Shown here piece by piece: positions 8,976-16,969 of a stretch of 64,000 bases of DNA (position 1 is the first letter of the stretch; every line of letters starts with the position of its first letter). The position numbers and the translations under genes are program-made. The notes beneath the pieces were generated by a model. That model was given only the letters and a program-made list of their open reading frames with translations, did not search any database and was not told the origin of the DNA. Source of the DNA: Wenyingzhuangia fucanilytica (GTDB taxonomy: Bacteria > Bacteroidota > Bacteroidia > Flavobacteriales > Flavobacteriaceae); contig NZ_CP014224.1 in NCBI RefSeq assembly GCF_001697185.1, positions 1,860,001 to 1,924,000 of the forward strand, in the 5' to 3' direction.

Positions 8976-9680
8976 TTAAGCGTGAATAATAAAAATGGCT
9001 GGAATTTTATGAATTTCAGGTTTCTGATTTTTCCATTCAGCCACAGTGAAAGTTCTAATATACTCTGATGGCATAGTAATATCTGCAGCAATACAAAGTT
9101 TAGTAGATGGAGATAAAGTTGCTTTTAAATCATCTAACATTTTGTGATTTCTATAAGGTGTTTCTATAAAAATCTGTGATTGTTTATGATCTTTAGACAA
9201 ACGCTCTAAACGTTTGATTTCTCTTTTTCTATCTCCTTTATCAATTGGTAAATAACCATTAAAAGCAAAACTCTGTCCATTCATTCCAGAAGCCATCATG
9301 GCCATTAAAATAGAAGATGGACCTACCAATGGAATAACACGAATTCCTTTCTTATGCGCTAAAGAAACTACATCTGAACCAGGATCAGCTACAGCAGGAA
9401 CTCCCGCTTCTGACAACAAACCTATAGATGTTCCTTCCATACAAACATCTAAGTATGAATTTACCTCTACTGGGTCTACATACTTATCAATTAATTTTAA
9501 TTGTAAACTAGGTTGAGATTTGGTTGGAGTAATTTTTTTTATGAATCGTCTAGCAGACTTTTCATTTTCAACAATAAAATGAGTTAAATTTTCTACCACA
9601 GACTTTACAGAAATAGGCATCACCTCTAATGGTTCGTTATCTCCTAAAGTAGTTGGTATTAAGTATAAATTTCCTTTCAT
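8976..9680 (-). CDS. SAM-dependent methyltransferase, RsmI-like (tetrapyrrole methylase fold)
   Basis: A 234-residue protein related to RsmI, the 16S rRNA cytidine-1402 2'-O-methyltransferase. It contains GLLSEAGVPAVADPGSDVV and GPSSILMAMMASGMNGQSF, the SAM-binding region of the tetrapyrrole methylase fold, and lacks the longer C-terminal part of classical RsmI. Bacteroidota usually carry a second full RsmI, so this shorter paralogue may have another target. The start was set at MKGNLYLIPTTLGD; an upstream ATG would add 14 unrelated residues and overlap the phosphatase gene. It lies 1 bp downstream of that gene. Confidence 0.85.
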   Translation of the reverse strand: MKGNLYLIPTTLGDNEPLEVMPISVKSVVENLTHFIVENEKSARRFIKKITPTKSQPSLQLKLIDKYVDPVEVNSYLDVCMEGTSIGLLSEAGVPAVADPGSDVVSLAHKKGIRVIPLVGPSSILMAMMASGMNGQSFAFNGYLPIDKGDRKREIKRLERLSKDHKQSQIFIETPYRNHKMLDDLKATLSPSTKLCIAADITMPSEYIRTFTVAEWKNQKPEIHKIPAIFIIHA

Positions 9681-9681
9681 T

Positions 9682-10143
9682 TTATGATTTAATTTTATTG
9701 ATGATGACCTCGCAAGCCTCATCTAACATTTGATATACGTGCTCAAAACCATTGTCACCACCATAATAAGGATCTGGAACAGAAACGTTCTCGCCAGGTA
9801 ACAGTTCGTTCATAATCATAAAAACCTTAGCTTTTTGAACATCATTTTGGGCTAAAGCTAAAATATTTCTATAATTAGATTCATCCATCGCGTATATCAA
9901 ATCAAAAGTATCTAAATCAGAAACTTCTATTTTTCTAGCTCTTTGATCAGTAATATCTAATCCGTGATTTTTTGCTACAGCTATAGATCTTGAATCTGGC
10001 AAATTCCCAACATGATATGCTCCAGTACCAGCAGAATCAACAATAATATCCTGACTTTGAACTTTAGATTTAAGAATACCTTCGGCCAAAGGAGACCTAC
10101 AAATATTACCCAAACACACCATTAAAACCTTTGTCGGGTTCAT
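9682..10143 (-). CDS. Low-molecular-weight protein-tyrosine phosphatase
   Basis: A 153-residue enzyme with the P-loop C-x5-R signature at Cys10-Arg16 (MVCLGNICRSP) and the general-acid Asp in VPDPYYGG. The fold and length match the LMW-PTP family, which removes phosphate from protein tyrosines and, in bacteria, often regulates polysaccharide export. No tyrosine kinase or export gene is nearby, so its target is unknown. It sits 3 bp downstream of dnaA, an arrangement typical of flavobacteria. Confidence 0.92.
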   Translation of the reverse strand: MNPTKVLMVCLGNICRSPLAEGILKSKVQSQDIIVDSAGTGAYHVGNLPDSRSIAVAKNHGLDITDQRARKIEVSDLDTFDLIYAMDESNYRNILALAQNDVQKAKVFMIMNELLPGENVSVPDPYYGGDNGFEHVYQMLDEACEVIINKIKS

Positions 10144-10146
10144 AAT

Positions 10147-11577
10147 TTAAAATGATAATTTTTTAGAAATATCTTCTACATATTTCTTAAACTGTTTATC
10201 AGTCGCTGTTAAATTATCAACTGTTTTACAAGCGTGTAACACGGTAGCATGATCTCTTTTTCCTATTTGAGAACCAATACTTGCCAATGATGACTTGGTT
10301 AACTTTTTAGAAAAATACATAGCCAACTGTCTTGCTTGTACAATATGACGTTTTCTAGTTTTAGATTGTAATGTAGCCAAATCAATTTCAAAATATTTAG
10401 AAACTACTTTCTGAATATAATCTACCGAAACTTCTTTTTTGGTATTCTTTACAAACTTATCTACAATGGTTTTAGCCAAAGTAAGGCTAAACTCTTTTTT
10501 GTTAAATGCCGATTGAGCAATTAAAGAAGTAACCACTCCTTCTAATTCTCTAACATTTGTTTTGATGTGCTTTGCTATAAACTCAATTACTTCTTCTGGC
10601 ACTTCAACACCATCTCTGTACAATCTATTTTTTAAGATATTAATACGAGTTTCGTAATCTGGTGCTTGTAACTCAGCCGATAATCCCCATTTAAAACGAG
10701 ACAACAAACGTTGTTCTATATCTTGCATATCCACAGGAGCTTTATCAGAAGTTAAAATCACCTGTTTTCCATTTTGATGCAATTCATTAAATATTTGGAA
10801 AAACGCATCTTGAGTTTTTGTTTTCCCTGATAAAAACTGAATATCATCAACAATTAACACATCTATCATTTGATAGAAATGTAAAAAATCATTTCTATTA
10901 TTATTCTTTAATACAGCATCACCATATTGTTGAATAAACTTTTCCGTAGAAACATATAAAACTGTTTTGTCCGGATATTTATCTTTTACTTGTACACCAA
11001 TAGCATGTGCTAAATGTGTTTTACCTAAACCAACTCCTCCATAAATCATTAATGGATTAAAAGAAGTACCTCCTGGTTTATTGGCCACAGCCATTCCTGC
11101 AGACCTACCTAAACGGTTAGACTCCCCTTCCATAAAGTTTTCAAAACAATAATTAGGATTTAAGTTAGACTCTACCTTAACTTTTTGTAAACCCGGAATG
11201 ATAAAAGGATTCTTTACCTCTCTACTTATATTTTTAGACGGAAAGTTTACATTTTGAGGTTGCATTGGGGCACGATTAGAACTCGGAATCTTTACTGTTT
11301 GGGGTACTTTACTACTATAAGAATTTTCTAATCTTACATCATAAAGCAAACGAGCTTCTTTACCTAACTCTCTAACAAGTGCACTTCTTAAAATTTTCAC
11401 ATAATTTTCTTCTAAAAACTCGAAGAAAAACTTACTAGGTACTTGAATTGTTAACGCTCCTCCTTCTAATTTAACCGGGACAATTGGCTCAAACCAGGTC
11501 TTAAATCCAACTGGCGTAATATTATCCTTTATAAATTCTAAGCAAGCAGCCCAAACAGTCTCAGCAGTTTTAATCAT
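10147..11577 (-). CDS. dnaA: Chromosomal replication initiator protein DnaA
   Basis: A 476-residue replication initiator. Domain I begins MIKTAETVWAACLEFIKDN; the AAA+ domain III contains Walker A GGVGLGKTH and Walker B VDDIQFL; domain IV has the DNA-binding signature IGKRDHATVLHACKTV near the C-terminus. The ATG at 11575-11577 is preferred because domain I aligns from there; a GTG 15 bp upstream is in frame and would add MHNNT. The upstream region carries one consensus DnaA box and a pair of 14-bp repeats, which suggests autoregulation. Confidence 0.97.
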   Translation of the reverse strand: MIKTAETVWAACLEFIKDNITPVGFKTWFEPIVPVKLEGGALTIQVPSKFFFEFLEENYVKILRSALVRELGKEARLLYDVRLENSYSSKVPQTVKIPSSNRAPMQPQNVNFPSKNISREVKNPFIIPGLQKVKVESNLNPNYCFENFMEGESNRLGRSAGMAVANKPGGTSFNPLMIYGGVGLGKTHLAHAIGVQVKDKYPDKTVLYVSTEKFIQQYGDAVLKNNNRNDFLHFYQMIDVLIVDDIQFLSGKTKTQDAFFQIFNELHQNGKQVILTSDKAPVDMQDIEQRLLSRFKWGLSAELQAPDYETRINILKNRLYRDGVEVPEEVIEFIAKHIKTNVRELEGVVTSLIAQSAFNKKEFSLTLAKTIVDKFVKNTKKEVSVDYIQKVVSKYFEIDLATLQSKTRKRHIVQARQLAMYFSKKLTKSSLASIGSQIGKRDHATVLHACKTVDNLTATDKQFKKYVEDISKKLSF

Positions 11578-11649
11578 TGTATTGTTATGCACTTTAGTTT
11601 TGGTTAGTTTTCAGTTTAAGTTTAATTTCGCTAAAAATCCCTTTAATAA

Positions 11650-11688
11650 TTGACCTATATCAAACTTTAAAAAGTTGACCTACATCAA
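11650..11688. promoter_or_regulatory. Paired 14-bp repeats upstream of dnaA (possible operator)
   Basis: TTGACCTATATCAA at 11650-11663 is repeated as TTGACCTACATCAA at 11675-11688, 25 bp apart start to start. Each has TTGA/TCAA inverted half-sites around a six-base core. They lie about 75-110 bp upstream of the dnaA start, so binding by a regulator of dnaA is possible; the protein is unknown. Confidence 0.45.
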
Positions 11689-11720
11689 TGTAAATTTGGT
11701 CTTCTAGGGGATTACAAAAG

Positions 11721-11729
11721 TGTGAATAA
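11721..11729 (-). promoter_or_regulatory. DnaA box in the dnaA upstream region
   Basis: TGTGAATAA is the complement of TTATTCACA, an exact match to TTATNCACA. It is a single box about 145 bp upstream of the dnaA start. It is compatible with dnaA autoregulation and is not enough to call an origin. Confidence 0.5.
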
Positions 11730-11808
11730 AATTCATTAAAAAAAAATGGAAAGGGTATTGTATTTCATGTTTTTTTTACCTACCATAATATATATTTTTA
11801 AATAACAA

Positions 11809-12216
11809 ATGATTACTAAAAAAACCGAACTAAGAGTACGATATTCTGAAACAGATCAGATGCAATATGTACATCACAGCAATTATGCCAAATACTTTGA
11901 AATCGCTCGTATTGAATGGCTTAGAGAGGCTGGAATCTCCTATAAAGAGATGGAAGAACAAGGAGTTATGCTACCTGTAGTAAACCTTATTACTGAGTTT
12001 AAAAAACCTGCTAAATATGACGATGTTCTTACTATAAAAACTGCGATAAAACAGATTCCCACTGCTAAGATAATTTTTACTTATAAAATATATAATCAGA
12101 ATGAGGAATTGTTAACAACTGGAGAGTCAACTTTAGTGTTTGTTGACATGAAAAAAAATAGACCAATTAAATGTCCTGAGAATATTTTAGAAATCATTTT
12201 AAATCAAAAAGATTAA
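11809..12216 (+). CDS. Acyl-CoA thioesterase, YbgC/4HBT hot-dog family
   Basis: A 135-residue single hot-dog domain protein that hydrolyses acyl-CoA thioesters. The N-terminal motif RYSETDQMQYVHHSNYAKYF includes Asp16, equivalent to the catalytic Asp of YbgC and 4-hydroxybenzoyl-CoA thioesterase, followed by the long helix EIARIEWLREAG. It is divergent from dnaA, with 231 bp between them. Its stop overlaps the stop of the convergent yigZ by 4 bp. Confidence 0.9.
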   Translation: MITKKTELRVRYSETDQMQYVHHSNYAKYFEIARIEWLREAGISYKEMEEQGVMLPVVNLITEFKKPAKYDDVLTIKTAIKQIPTAKIIFTYKIYNQNEELLTTGESTLVFVDMKKNRPIKCPENILEIILNQKD

Positions 12217-12836
12217 TCTTCTTTTTCATTTATAACTTCAACACATCTTAAATCTTCAAAAGATTGAATTACGGTGTCAAAAATAGAGATTGGAGAAAGT
12301 AAAATAAATTGGCAATCTAAATACATTTCTTGATGTTGAATTTCTAAGTCATAAGTTTTAATTAACCTCATAACTTTATCAACATGTTCATAGGTACTTT
12401 TAATAGTAAAGGTCTTTTTAATTATTTTCTCCTCTATAGTTGCAACTGCCAAAGTTTCTTCGGCACAAGTTCTATATGCTTTAATCAAACCACCTACTCC
12501 TAATTTAACACCTCCAAAATAACGAACCACAATTAACAATACATTGGTTACTTCATAAGATAATAATTGCCCATATATAGGCTGACCAGCAGTATTACTT
12601 GGCTCACCATCATCATTTACCCTATAAGTCAATCCATCAAAACCTAAACGATAAGCATAACACCAATGTCTAGCATCGTGATATTGTTTTTTAATATCTT
12701 CTAATTTTTCTTTTACCTCTTCTTCACTAGTCACAGAAAACAAATACCCAATAAACTTACTCCCTTTTTCTTTGTAAAGCGTCGCTTCTACAGGTTTATC
12801 TATTGTTTTATATGTTTCTATTTGTGATTTACTCAT
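12213..12836 (-). CDS. yigZ: YigZ/IMPACT family protein
   Basis: A 207-residue protein of the UPF0029/IMPACT family. The N-terminal domain has KGSKFIGYLFSV, HWCYAYRLG and DDGEPSNTAGQPI, then VVRYFGGVKLGVGGLIKAY, all hallmarks of YigZ. A C-terminal ferredoxin-like domain follows. The eukaryotic relative inhibits Gcn2; the bacterial role is unsettled. Its ATG overlaps the stop of the EamA gene by 4 bp, indicating translational coupling. Confidence 0.9.
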   Translation of the reverse strand: MSKSQIETYKTIDKPVEATLYKEKGSKFIGYLFSVTSEEEVKEKLEDIKKQYHDARHWCYAYRLGFDGLTYRVNDDGEPSNTAGQPIYGQLLSYEVTNVLLIVVRYFGGVKLGVGGLIKAYRTCAEETLAVATIEEKIIKKTFTIKSTYEHVDKVMRLIKTYDLEIQHQEMYLDCQFILLSPISIFDTVIQSFEDLRCVEVINEKED

Positions 12837-13699
12837 ACTGCAAAATAAAGTACTATAATGGCTAAAAAAGACATTCCTAACCCTATATAATTTTGTTTAC
12901 TCAATTTCTCTTGATAAAGAAATAGCCCCAAAAGTACTGAGACCAAAACAACTAATAAATTATTTACTGAAAAAATTAACGAAGTTTCATAATTGGGTTG
13001 AGACAATGCTTTTAGGAAAAAATAAATAGAAAAATAATTTGGCAAGCCTAAAACCAAACCACCGATACAACTCTTTATAGATATTTTAAGATTCCCCGTT
13101 ATTTTTTTTAACAAAAGTACCGTTACCCCTATCAATCCACAAAACAAAAAAAGTGAAGTAGAAAACAAATCTAAATCACCATGAGAAACATAGTATGCTT
13201 GCATATGATTAATGATTGCATCAGCCAAACCACTTCCTATAAAAATTAAAAAAGGAAAGTACCATAAACGCTTATCAAACTTTTCTATTCCTTTCTTTTT
13301 AGAGGTAAACCAAACCCCTAACAAAGCCAAACCAATCCCAAATAACTTAAGAAACCCCGCATTTTCACTATACAATACTATTCCAATGGCAATTGGAATA
13401 ACCACACTCATTTTATTAGCAACAGTCATTACAGACAGCCCTCCTTTTTGGGCTGTTATGGCCATTAAATTAAATATGATGATAAATAATGTAGAAATTG
13501 ACAACGCCCCCCAAACCCAAGATTGAGTGATTAGATTTGAAACCGAAAAAACCGATTTACTATGCAAACATCCTATTGAAAAAGCTATAAAATAACTCAC
13601 CACAATAGCTTGTAAATTATCTAGCTGATATCTTTGAAATTCTTTAATCGTTAAAAAAACAGCGGTAGTAAAAAGAATACTTAACAGTAAATAAATCAT
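12833..13699 (-). CDS. EamA/DMT family exporter
   Basis: A 288-residue inner-membrane protein with about ten hydrophobic helices and an internal two-fold repeat, the layout of drug/metabolite transporters (EamA). The second repeat ends with IFSVNNLLVVLVSVLLGLFLYQEKLSKQNYIG, the typical EamA close. The substrate cannot be told. It overlaps ribD upstream and yigZ downstream by 4 bp each, so export of a riboflavin-pathway compound is conceivable but unproven. Confidence 0.85.
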   Translation of the reverse strand: MIYLLLSILFTTAVFLTIKEFQRYQLDNLQAIVVSYFIAFSIGCLHSKSVFSVSNLITQSWVWGALSISTLFIIIFNLMAITAQKGGLSVMTVANKMSVVIPIAIGIVLYSENAGFLKLFGIGLALLGVWFTSKKKGIEKFDKRLWYFPFLIFIGSGLADAIINHMQAYYVSHGDLDLFSTSLFLFCGLIGVTVLLLKKITGNLKISIKSCIGGLVLGLPNYFSIYFFLKALSQPNYETSLIFSVNNLLVVLVSVLLGLFLYQEKLSKQNYIGLGMSFLAIIVLYFAV

Positions 13700-14748
13700 T
13701 GCTTGTTTTTGTAGTGTTTTACAGTATTAAACCCTAATGTAAAGTTTTTTTCAACGTTTATTTTTAGTACTGGAGCACTGACTCCTGTTTTAAACTCTTT
13801 ATCTCCTACAAAAACAAAAGCTTCATCCCACAAATTCTCATCAATAAAAGTTTCTAACAATTGCTTACCGCCCTCTACCAAAACAGATTGTATTTTTTCT
13901 TTGTATAAAACCTCCATGATTTGAGGTAACATATTTTTAGAAAAATCTATTTTTTCATATTGAACCTTATCACTATCAGCCTCTTTTTCTGTAAATATGA
14001 TTGTTTTTACTTCTCCATTGTAAAGTTCATAATTACTAGGAACTCGTAAATTTCTGTCTATTAAAATTCTTATTGGCGAAACACCTCCGTAAGACCTGGT
14101 ATTTAAATTTGGATTGTCTTTTAAAGCAGTATTGGTTCCCACCATAATAGCATGTTCTTCTGCCCTGATTTGATGTACTTTTTGTTTAGACAAATCATTA
14201 GAGATCCATGTAGGTTTGGCATCATTTATATGATTAACATCTCTAACTTTATCAATAAAACCATCTTGGGTTTCTGCCCATTTTAAGATGATATAAGGTC
14301 TTTTTTTATTGTGATAAGTAAAGAATCTTTTGTGTAATTCTAAACACTCCTCTTCTAACACTCCAACATGTACTTCTCTACCCGCTTTTAATAAGATCTC
14401 AATTCCCTTACCTGCCACCGCAGCAAAAGTATCTACGCATCCTATGTAGATTTTGGGAATATTTTTAGCCTCTATTAAGTTTGCACAAGGAGGAGTTTTT
14501 CCATAATGCGCACAAGGCTCTAAAGTAACATATAGGGTAGATTTACTCAACAAATTTTCATCAGTCACACTATTAATAGCATTGACTTCTGCATGAGGGC
14601 CACCGTAAGCACTTGTATAACCTTCTCCTATAATTTTCCCATCACAAACAATAACTGCTCCTACACATGGATTTGGATAAGCCAGTCTTGTTCCTTTTTT
14701 TGCCAAGGAAACAGCACGTTGCATGTATGTTTCGTGAGTAGAAAGCAT
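13696..14748 (-). CDS. ribD: Bifunctional riboflavin deaminase/reductase RibD
   Basis: A 350-residue enzyme doing two steps of riboflavin synthesis. The N-terminal deaminase has the zinc motifs HAEVNAI (about residue 49) and PCAHYGKTPPC (about 74-84). The C-terminal reductase begins near KKRPYIILKWAETQDGFI and includes HAIMVGTNTALKDNPNLNTR and SVLVEGGKQLLETFI. The length is normal for the fusion. It overlaps the lipoprotein gene upstream by 1 bp and the exporter gene downstream by 4 bp. Confidence 0.95.
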   Translation of the reverse strand: MLSTHETYMQRAVSLAKKGTRLAYPNPCVGAVIVCDGKIIGEGYTSAYGGPHAEVNAINSVTDENLLSKSTLYVTLEPCAHYGKTPPCANLIEAKNIPKIYIGCVDTFAAVAGKGIEILLKAGREVHVGVLEEECLELHKRFFTYHNKKRPYIILKWAETQDGFIDKVRDVNHINDAKPTWISNDLSKQKVHQIRAEEHAIMVGTNTALKDNPNLNTRSYGGVSPIRILIDRNLRVPSNYELYNGEVKTIIFTEKEADSDKVQYEKIDFSKNMLPQIMEVLYKEKIQSVLVEGGKQLLETFIDENLWDEAFVFVGDKEFKTGVSAPVLKINVEKNFTLGFNTVKHYKNKQ

Positions 14749-15215
14749 TATTTTAAAATTTTAATTTTATCGTTGAATTGAATTGGATATTCTTTTTTTA
14801 CCAAAAACTTTTTAAAAGTTGCTTTTCCATCAAACTTCACCGCTACTTCGTTAGTCAAAATACTACTTAAAATAGAATTTAATAACCCTTTTTTAGAATC
14901 AAAAATTTGACCGTAAGACAATTTAATCTCTAATGGCACTTCAAAATCTTTTCTTGATGGCACCTTTACTTCTTGATTTTTTAAATCTCCTAAATCAATA
15001 TCATTTACCACTGCATGTAAATCACTCAAAGCAATTTTACCTCCTACTCTATTAGGGTTGTTAAACCTTAAACCAGCTTTTATAGTAATGGAATCATTAA
15101 TAATTTTAGAAACATTTACTTTTCCTACCCCAATATATTCTGGAGCTTTTAAATTAGAACAAGAAACAGCAAAGGCTACACTAATAAAAACGAATAATAA
15201 TTTTACGAACTTCAT
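14748..15215 (-). CDS. LEA type 2-like lipoprotein
   Basis: A 155-residue lipoprotein with lipobox Cys19 (AFAVSC). The mature part resembles LEA14/WHy domains: INDSITIKAGLRFNNPNRVGGKIALSDLHA, with the NPN motif, then alternating beta-strands ending VKFDGKATFKKFLVKKEYPI. Function is unknown; related proteins are thought to be stress-linked or to bind other envelope proteins. It leads the coupled set lipoprotein-ribD-exporter-yigZ. Confidence 0.7.
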   Translation of the reverse strand: MKFVKLLFVFISVAFAVSCSNLKAPEYIGVGKVNVSKIINDSITIKAGLRFNNPNRVGGKIALSDLHAVVNDIDLGDLKNQEVKVPSRKDFEVPLEIKLSYGQIFDSKKGLLNSILSSILTNEVAVKFDGKATFKKFLVKKEYPIQFNDKIKILK

Positions 15216-15220
15216 ATTTG

Positions 15221-15242
15221 TATATTTGTACTCGCAAAAATA
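15221..15242. promoter_or_regulatory. Back-to-back candidate -7 elements between the lipoprotein gene and prmC
   Basis: The plus strand has TATATTTG at 15221-15228 and the minus strand has TATTTTTG at 15235-15242, both fitting TANNTTTG. They would serve prmC and the lipoprotein-ribD set. The divergent gap is only 46 bp, so the promoters must overlap. Confidence 0.45.
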
Positions 15243-15261
15243 TCAATAAATAAGCCAATTA

Positions 15262-16107
15262 ATGACTTTACTCTCATTTAAACAAAAATTATATACTCAT
15301 TTAAAAAGTCATTATCCTAATACAGAGTTAGATTCTTTTTTTAAAATTATTTTAGAAGACGTCCTTCATCTCTCTAAAATTGATTTTGCTTTAGATCCCA
15401 ACAAATTCATTTCTGATGATAAAAGTATTTTAATTGATGATATTATTATTGGTTTAGAACAACAAAAACCCATTCAGCACCTAATTGGTTTTACGGAGTT
15501 TATGGATTTAAAATTCATAGTAAATGAACATGTTTTAATTCCAAGACCAGAAACAGAGGAATTGATTTATTGGATGTTAAATGATTTTTCTAACATCCAA
15601 AACATAGATATTTTAGATATAGGAACAGGATCTGGATGTATTCCTATTACTTTGGCAAAAAATTTAAACAATGCCAATGTAAATACAATTGACATCTCTA
15701 CTAAAGCCATACAAACAGCTAAAGAGAATGCTAAGGAAAATAAAGTCAGCATCAATTTTATCCATCAAGATATTTTACAAGCTACACAACTCCCTCAGCA
15801 ATATGATGTAATTGTAAGCAACCCTCCTTATGTTAGAAATCTTGAAAAACAAGAAATGCAAAAAAATGTATTAGATTTTGAACCACATTTGGCTTTGTTT
15901 GTAGCTGATGATGCCCCTTTAATCTTTTACAAAAAAATAGCCGAGTTGGCCAAAGTATCATTAAAACCTAATGGAGCTTTGTATTACGAAATCAATCAAT
16001 ACTTAGGACAAGAAACGGTTGAATTATTAAAAAACATCGGCTTTAAAAACATCGAACTAAAAAAAGATATGTTTGGGAATGACAGAATGATTAAAGCTTC
16101 TTTTTAA
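15262..16107 (+). CDS. prmC: Peptide chain release factor N5-glutamine methyltransferase
   Basis: A 281-residue class I methyltransferase that methylates the GGQ glutamine of RF1/RF2. The SAM-binding motif DIGTGSGCIPI lies at 119-129 and the catalytic NPPY at 187-190, followed by VRNLEKQEM. The N-terminal helical domain includes QKPIQHLIGFTEFMDLKF and LIPRPETEEL, which are diagnostic. It is divergent from the lipoprotein-ribD set. Confidence 0.95.
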   Translation: MTLLSFKQKLYTHLKSHYPNTELDSFFKIILEDVLHLSKIDFALDPNKFISDDKSILIDDIIIGLEQQKPIQHLIGFTEFMDLKFIVNEHVLIPRPETEELIYWMLNDFSNIQNIDILDIGTGSGCIPITLAKNLNNANVNTIDISTKAIQTAKENAKENKVSINFIHQDILQATQLPQQYDVIVSNPPYVRNLEKQEMQKNVLDFEPHLALFVADDAPLIFYKKIAELAKVSLKPNGALYYEINQYLGQETVELLKNIGFKNIELKKDMFGNDRMIKASF

Positions 16108-16120
16108 TAAATAAGTAGTC

Positions 16121-16173
16121 AGTACAAAGTATTAAGTAAACACATACAAACTGAGTACTCAATACTTTGTACT
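16121..16173. repeat. 13-bp inverted repeat between prmC and trmD
   Basis: AGTACAAAGTATT (16121-16133) is the exact complement of AATACTTTGTACT (16161-16173). The surrounding sequence has further variants of the same words and a direct repeat ACTTTTCACTTTA near 16180-16205. It may act as a weak terminator for prmC or be a dispersed intergenic element. Confidence 0.5.
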
Positions 16174-16217
16174 TAACACTTTTCACTTTAAACTTTTCAC
16201 TTTATCACTCTTTAGTT

Positions 16218-16225
16218 TACTTTTG
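16218..16225 (+). promoter_or_regulatory. Candidate -7 element of trmD
   Basis: TACTTTTG fits TANNTTTG and ends 14 bp before the trmD ATG at 16240. Confidence 0.4.
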
Positions 16226-16239
16226 CAAAAAACTTTCAC

Positions 16240-16917
16240 ATGCGTATAGACATTATTACCGTATCGCCAGAATTAATCAAAAGTCCTTTTGAACACTCTA
16301 TTATGAAAAGAGCACAGGAAAAAGGATTGGCAGAAGTTCACTTTCATAATTTAAGAGATTATGCTATTAATGATTACGGTAAAATTGACGACATGCAATT
16401 TGGTGGAGGTGCCGGAATGGTGTTGATGATAGAACCTATTGATGCATGCATCAGTAAACTAAAAGCGGAAAGAGAATATGATGAAATTATTTACATGACT
16501 CCAGACGCTCCGACTCTGAATCAACGCACTGCCAACACCCTTTCTTTAAAAGAAAACATGATTATTTTGTGTGGGCATTACAAAGGTGTAGATCAACGAG
16601 TAAGAGATCTATTTATCACCAAAGAAATATCTATAGGAGATTATGTATTGAGTGGTGGTGAATTAGGTGCAGCTGTTTTATGCGATACTATTCTTAGGTT
16701 AATTCCAGGAGTTTTAGGAGATGAAACCTCTGCCTTAACAGATTCTTTTCAAGATGATTTATTATCACCTCCTGTATATACTAGACCTGCAGATTACAAA
16801 GGACATAAAGTTCCAGAAGTACTTACTAGCGGAAACTTTCCTAAAATTGAAGAATGGAGAGCAGATAAAGCTTATGAGCTTACGGAGAGAGTAAGACCAG
16901 ATTTATTAGAAGAATAA
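16240..16917 (+). CDS. trmD: tRNA (guanine-37-N1)-methyltransferase
   Basis: A 225-residue SPOUT methyltransferase modifying G37 next to the anticodon. Signature segments are [48 protein letters not shown], and the trefoil-knot SAM loop [15 protein letters not shown]. The end [19 protein letters not shown] is typical. In many bacteria rplS follows directly; here a sulfatase on the opposite strand separates them. Confidence 0.97.
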   Translation: MRIDIITVSPELIKSPFEHSIMKRAQEKGLAEVHFHNLRDYAINDYGKIDDMQFGGGAGMVLMIEPIDACISKLKAEREYDEIIYMTPDAPTLNQRTANTLSLKENMIILCGHYKGVDQRVRDLFITKEISIGDYVLSGGELGAAVLCDTILRLIPGVLGDETSALTDSFQDDLLSPPVYTRPADYKGHKVPEVLTSGNFPKIEEWRADKAYELTERVRPDLLEE

Positions 16918-16951
16918 AAAAAGCGGTTTGAAATTTCAAACCGCTTTTTTA
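16917..16951. terminator. Bidirectional intrinsic terminator between trmD and the sulfatase
   Basis: AAGCGGTTTGAAA pairs perfectly with TTTCAAACCGCTT (16921-16946), flanked by A and T runs on both sides, so it can end both the plus-strand trmD and the minus-strand sulfatase transcripts. Confidence 0.9.
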
Positions 16952-16969
16952 TTCTAATTTAGTATATTT

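Noticed and set aside
11593-11808. Replication origin next to dnaA
   Set aside because: Only one consensus DnaA box is present and no AT-rich unwinding repeat stands out from the general AT richness.
13212-13526. 104-codon plus-strand gene
   Set aside because: It is antisense to the EamA exporter and has no independent support.
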